DNA of 64,000 nt, taken from NCBI GenBank assembly GCA_033026295.1, contig CM065168.1, forward strand, positions 36,840,875 to 36,904,874, read 5' to 3'. The first letter of the stretch is position 1; every line of letters begins with the position of its first letter. The notes beneath the pieces were generated by a model that saw nothing but the letters and a program-made list of their open reading frames with translations, searched no databases and was not told the origin of the DNA. Shown here piece by piece: positions 61,019 to 64,000 of the stretch. This DNA is from Channa striata (taxonomy: Eukaryota; Chordata; Actinopteri; Anabantiformes; Channidae). A program made the translations under genes and the position numbers.

Positions 61019-63016
61019 ATCAGCTCGTCCACAAAGGCAGAAGCAGAGCAAGACGCAGAAGCCAACTATGAGGAAGAGACCCAGGAGGATGTAGACCGCG
61101 GTGGTGCTCCAGAAGGCAAACAGGTAGAGCGTCTTGTTACAGTAAAGATCCACACTTGTGCCGTTCTTGTTGTAGTTGGGCTGGTAAATCGAGTAGATCC
61201 ACACGTTTCCTGGAAAAGAAGAAGACATTAGAGCCACAGTACACTTTATTATATACTATATTAGTATTGTTTGACAATGTTCTCATCTGCAATTACAAAC
61301 ATGGTTCACCACCGATAATCAACATGTGGCAGTGAAGCGAATGATGATTTGGGGAGGCACGTCTTCTGCTGGTGTCCACCAGGAAATTCTTCCCTCTGCT
61401 GACAAGCTTTATGGAGATGCGGATTTCATTTTCCATCAGGACTTGGCACCTGTCCACACTGCTAAAAGTACCAATACCTGGTTTAACTAACCAGCATGGT
61501 CGCCTGACCTAAACCTTTAAAGAATCAATGGGGTATTGTCAAAAGGAAGACAAGAGACACCAGACACAACGATGCAGATTAGCTGAAGGTCACTATCAAA
61601 GCAGACCTGGGCTTTCATAACACCTCAGGAGTGTCGCCTCCATGCCACGCCACGCTGACCAGGTATTGAGATGCATGTGATTTTCAGCCAACACTTCTAT
61701 ATTAAAATCCTTTTTTATTGGTCTAATGTAAAATTTACATTTTCTGAGATACTGGATGTTTTCATTAGATGTAAGCCATAATCATCAAAATGTAAAGAAA
61801 TAAGCTGCACAAAAGAAGCAGCCAAATGAAAATATGTTGCATAACTATTTGTTTTCATATAAGAGAGGGTCCTGAGACGACTGATAACATGTGAAGTGTA
61901 GCGTTACGATCAGCTGATTCTCCTAATGGATCTTAATGGAAGGAGCAAAGCAAATCACAGCCTGGACAAACTCCCTCTGTAAGAGATAATGCATTCTGTA
62001 GTGACAAGGTGGAGAAAAAAGCAGCATTACCTCCAAAGAGCTTTGGAAAATGGATTACAAAAAAATAAAATTAAGGTCTTAAACTGAATTGAAATAATGG
62101 TTAGATTTGGTACACTTGTGGAACTTAACAATAAGCATGATACAAGCTAAAACTAATGCATTTAATAATTTCTACAAAGTTATAATGATCAGTTTTTGTT
62201 GAATCTGTTTTAAAGAGCTGCTGTGTCTTCATTTGCAGACTCCACTTGAATTACATGGCGTCACAAGGAGATATGTTATTCTCTTCTCAAATCCGTCCAA
62301 ATGCACCACCGATTTTTGTGTGTTTACCGAAACTATGATTGAGGCCTCCCAATAGTTCCAACAGCTACTTTCCGATAAGAAACAAGAATTCACATCATGA
62401 AAACAATCCTTAGCCGTGTGTCCATTCTGTTGCCACCAGCGGTATAAACTTACCAGCAATGAACCAGCAGAAAAGGAAGAGAGAGGTCAGCGAGTTCCAG
62501 GTCACGCAGACTCTGTTGAGGGGGTTGGTGGTGTCATCTTTGGCCTCCTGAGTGCACGGCAGGCAGGAGAGCACGGCGAGCACCATACCAAACACCCCGG
62601 AAACTATCAGATAGATAGGGATGTAGCGCTGCCGTGGGCAGTCGTGCAGGTACAATGACCCTGTTAGACACAAGGACGAAGACAGCATATTGATAAATAT
62701 GCATTTTAACAATATTCAGTGTAGTGTAGAAATGTTTATAAAATGTCTAAAGTCATTAAGCCTCCATTTCTTTTAATGTTTTTAATAAAACATAAGTAAA
62801 CGTGCTTCACTTACTCACCAATTGCAATCTGAGCAATGGGTAGGACGCAAACAAACAACTTTGAAAACACTGAAAGAAGAAAAGACATGTTTGACTGGAA
62901 GCACAGGCCATTTGAGATTCTTTTCTGCACAAGTCAGACTGTCACAGCTCACCCAGTGTCGGCACTGATGGTTGAGGAGTGTTGCGGATGCGTTGGATAA
63001 GACCTCTGCTGGACAT
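61001..63016 (-). CDS. Transmembrane protein 272-like (four exons, minus strand)
   Basis: A small multi-pass membrane protein of the TMEM272-like family, which is often multicopy in fish and of unknown function. Exons: 63016-62953, 62869-62819, 62660-62454, 61209-61001. The phases join cleanly to 176 aa. The protein begins MSSRGLIQRIRNTPQPS, and the codons upstream in the ATG frame contain no other ATG nearby. It then shows FSKLFVCVLPIAQIAIGSLY (helix 1), the family signature LHDCPRQRYIPIYLIVSG leading into helix 2, VTWNSLTSLFLFCWFIAG leading into helix 3 and VWIYSIYQPNY. It ends with a long hydrophobic helix (AVYILLGLFLIVGFCVLLCF) and an acidic end, DPDDDV. The signature was recognised from memory, and the exact family member cannot be named. 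A mariner-type relic sits in its last intron. Confidence 0.8.
61300..61815 (+). mobile_element. Tc1/mariner-superfamily transposase relic
   Basis: The broken plus-strand translation includes LPSADKLYGDADFIF, HQDLAP-HTAKSTNTWFN, SPDLN and then TWAFITPQEC, the DDE-region order of a common fish Tc1/mariner-type element. Several stops and small deletions interrupt it. The 3' flank (TTTCTGAGATACTGGATGTT, GTAAGCCATAATCATCAAAA) matches the usual tail of that element. It lies antisense inside the last intron of the tmem272-like gene and is clearly inactive. Confidence 0.75.
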
Positions 63017-64000
63017 GATGCCTGCAGCTATGGCTCTAACCTGCAGAGGAAGATCAGGTGGCTGAGCCACAGGTGCACGAAGTCACACAATAAAAGTCTG
63101 ACAGTGACCTCTTCGTCGTTTATCAGCCTCGACACACAAAAAACGATATTTGATTATGTAAACATAAGATTGTACTGCCATTGTTGCTCACAACCAAGAA
63201 TGGTTGATCAGTTACACAACCACCTAAATTCAACTAGCTAAAGACAAAAAAAAAAACACTAAAAAACTAAAACTGGAACTGTGGATGCACAATTACACAA
63301 ATTTTCACAAGAAGCATCTGCTGATGTAAATGATTTTAGTTATGTTTAAAAAGCATTTAAAAAAAATTCAAGCAAAGAAAATATCTGAATTATAAAGACA
63401 TGTTAGAAAGTGTACAATGTTTATTTGCATAATGCTGGAAAAGTTTATCTATAGATATTTCACTGTAGATAAATGAAGAGTGAGACAAATGAAGTGGACA
63501 CCAGGTTAACATGACTCTAAAGACAAACTGCAGGACACTTTATGAGGCAATATGACGCAACACGGTGCATGGATTTATGGAACATGAAGAAGCTGCCGCA
63601 CTTCCTATTTCAAACTTTGACAAAGGTCACCTTACCGCTTTACAGCGCTACAGAAAAAATGTTTTCTGAACTGGTTAAACTACAGAGCAAGGAGATCTGA
63701 GCATCACAGAGGGAAAGTTAGAGTGATCACCAGCTGATGCTCAGTAGAAGGTGGCTAATGCAGCAGGAAACACCTACTACAAAATTAATTCAACCGATCT
63801 TCAGCTTATGATGCTGTGGAATGATTGGAAGAATGCGGTTTACTAGAGACAAAGCTAATTATAGTTGATGAGCTATAGTTATGAGCACAGTGTCAATACA
63901 TGTGACTAAGATCAGATGACATTTTATCACAATTGCGGCAAAAACCAGATTATTCCAGACTCATACTCTTTTTGCTGCTGTAAGCAAGCGGTTACTGTGA
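63017..64000. other. Upstream of the tmem272-like gene, no gene recognised
   Basis: AT-rich sequence with no CpG island, TATA box or coding exon that I can support. The gene's 5' leader and promoter presumably lie here or beyond the window. Confidence 0.4.

Noticed and set aside
1..64000. CRISPR arrays, tRNA or rRNA genes, phage or bacterial cassettes
   Set aside because: No spaced direct-repeat array, no intact tRNA cloverleaf (only degraded SINE heads) and no rRNA were seen. All genes are intron-bearing vertebrate genes.

Overview
The window is nuclear DNA from a ray-finned (teleost) fish. Genes are split by GT-AG introns, intergenic DNA is AT-rich with local CpG-rich promoters, and the interspersed repeats are typical of fish (L2-like LINE tails, Tc1/mariner relics, tRNA-type SINE relics). 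The spliced proteins match vertebrate families. There is no bacterial or phage content, no CRISPR array and no operon.

Layout. (1) About 1.1-24.1 kb, minus strand: rell1, a RELT-family single-pass membrane protein, in seven small exons across large introns. (2) 24.0-25.3 kb: the CpG-rich start of rell1 and, on the opposite strand, an uncharacterised candidate spliced transcript with a 53-codon reading frame. (3) 25.3-29.3 kb: intergenic, with a CRE plus E-prime-box cluster near 27.87 kb. (4) 29.3-49.1 kb, plus strand: per1, a core circadian clock repressor, with two candidate promoters (29.3-29.7 and 34.1-34.6 kb), each carrying a CACGTG E-box, and 19 coding exons (38.1-48.0 kb). (5) 51.0-56.2 kb, plus strand: pcolce, the secreted procollagen C-proteinase enhancer (CUB-CUB-linker-NTR) in nine exons, with a long Lys/Pro-rich linker. 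(6) 57-61 kb: a transposon-rich spacer with a partial tandem duplication of the tmem272-like 3' flank. (7) 61.0-63.0 kb, minus strand: a four-exon tmem272-like membrane protein gene.

The genes belong to unrelated pathways (TNF-receptor-family signalling, circadian clock, collagen maturation, membrane protein of unknown role), so the window looks like ordinary chromosomal neighbourhood rather than a functional cluster. The most notable points are: both per1 and pcolce need exactly one extra base in one coding exon to keep an otherwise perfect reading frame, which suggests assembly deletions or real frameshift alleles; the two E-box promoters of per1; and the divergent small-ORF transcript, whose first acceptor appears to use a (TTC)n microsatellite as its pyrimidine tract. 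I see no clearly new biological system. The exon boundaries come from reading splice consensus, phase and remembered family sequence, without alignments or RNA data.
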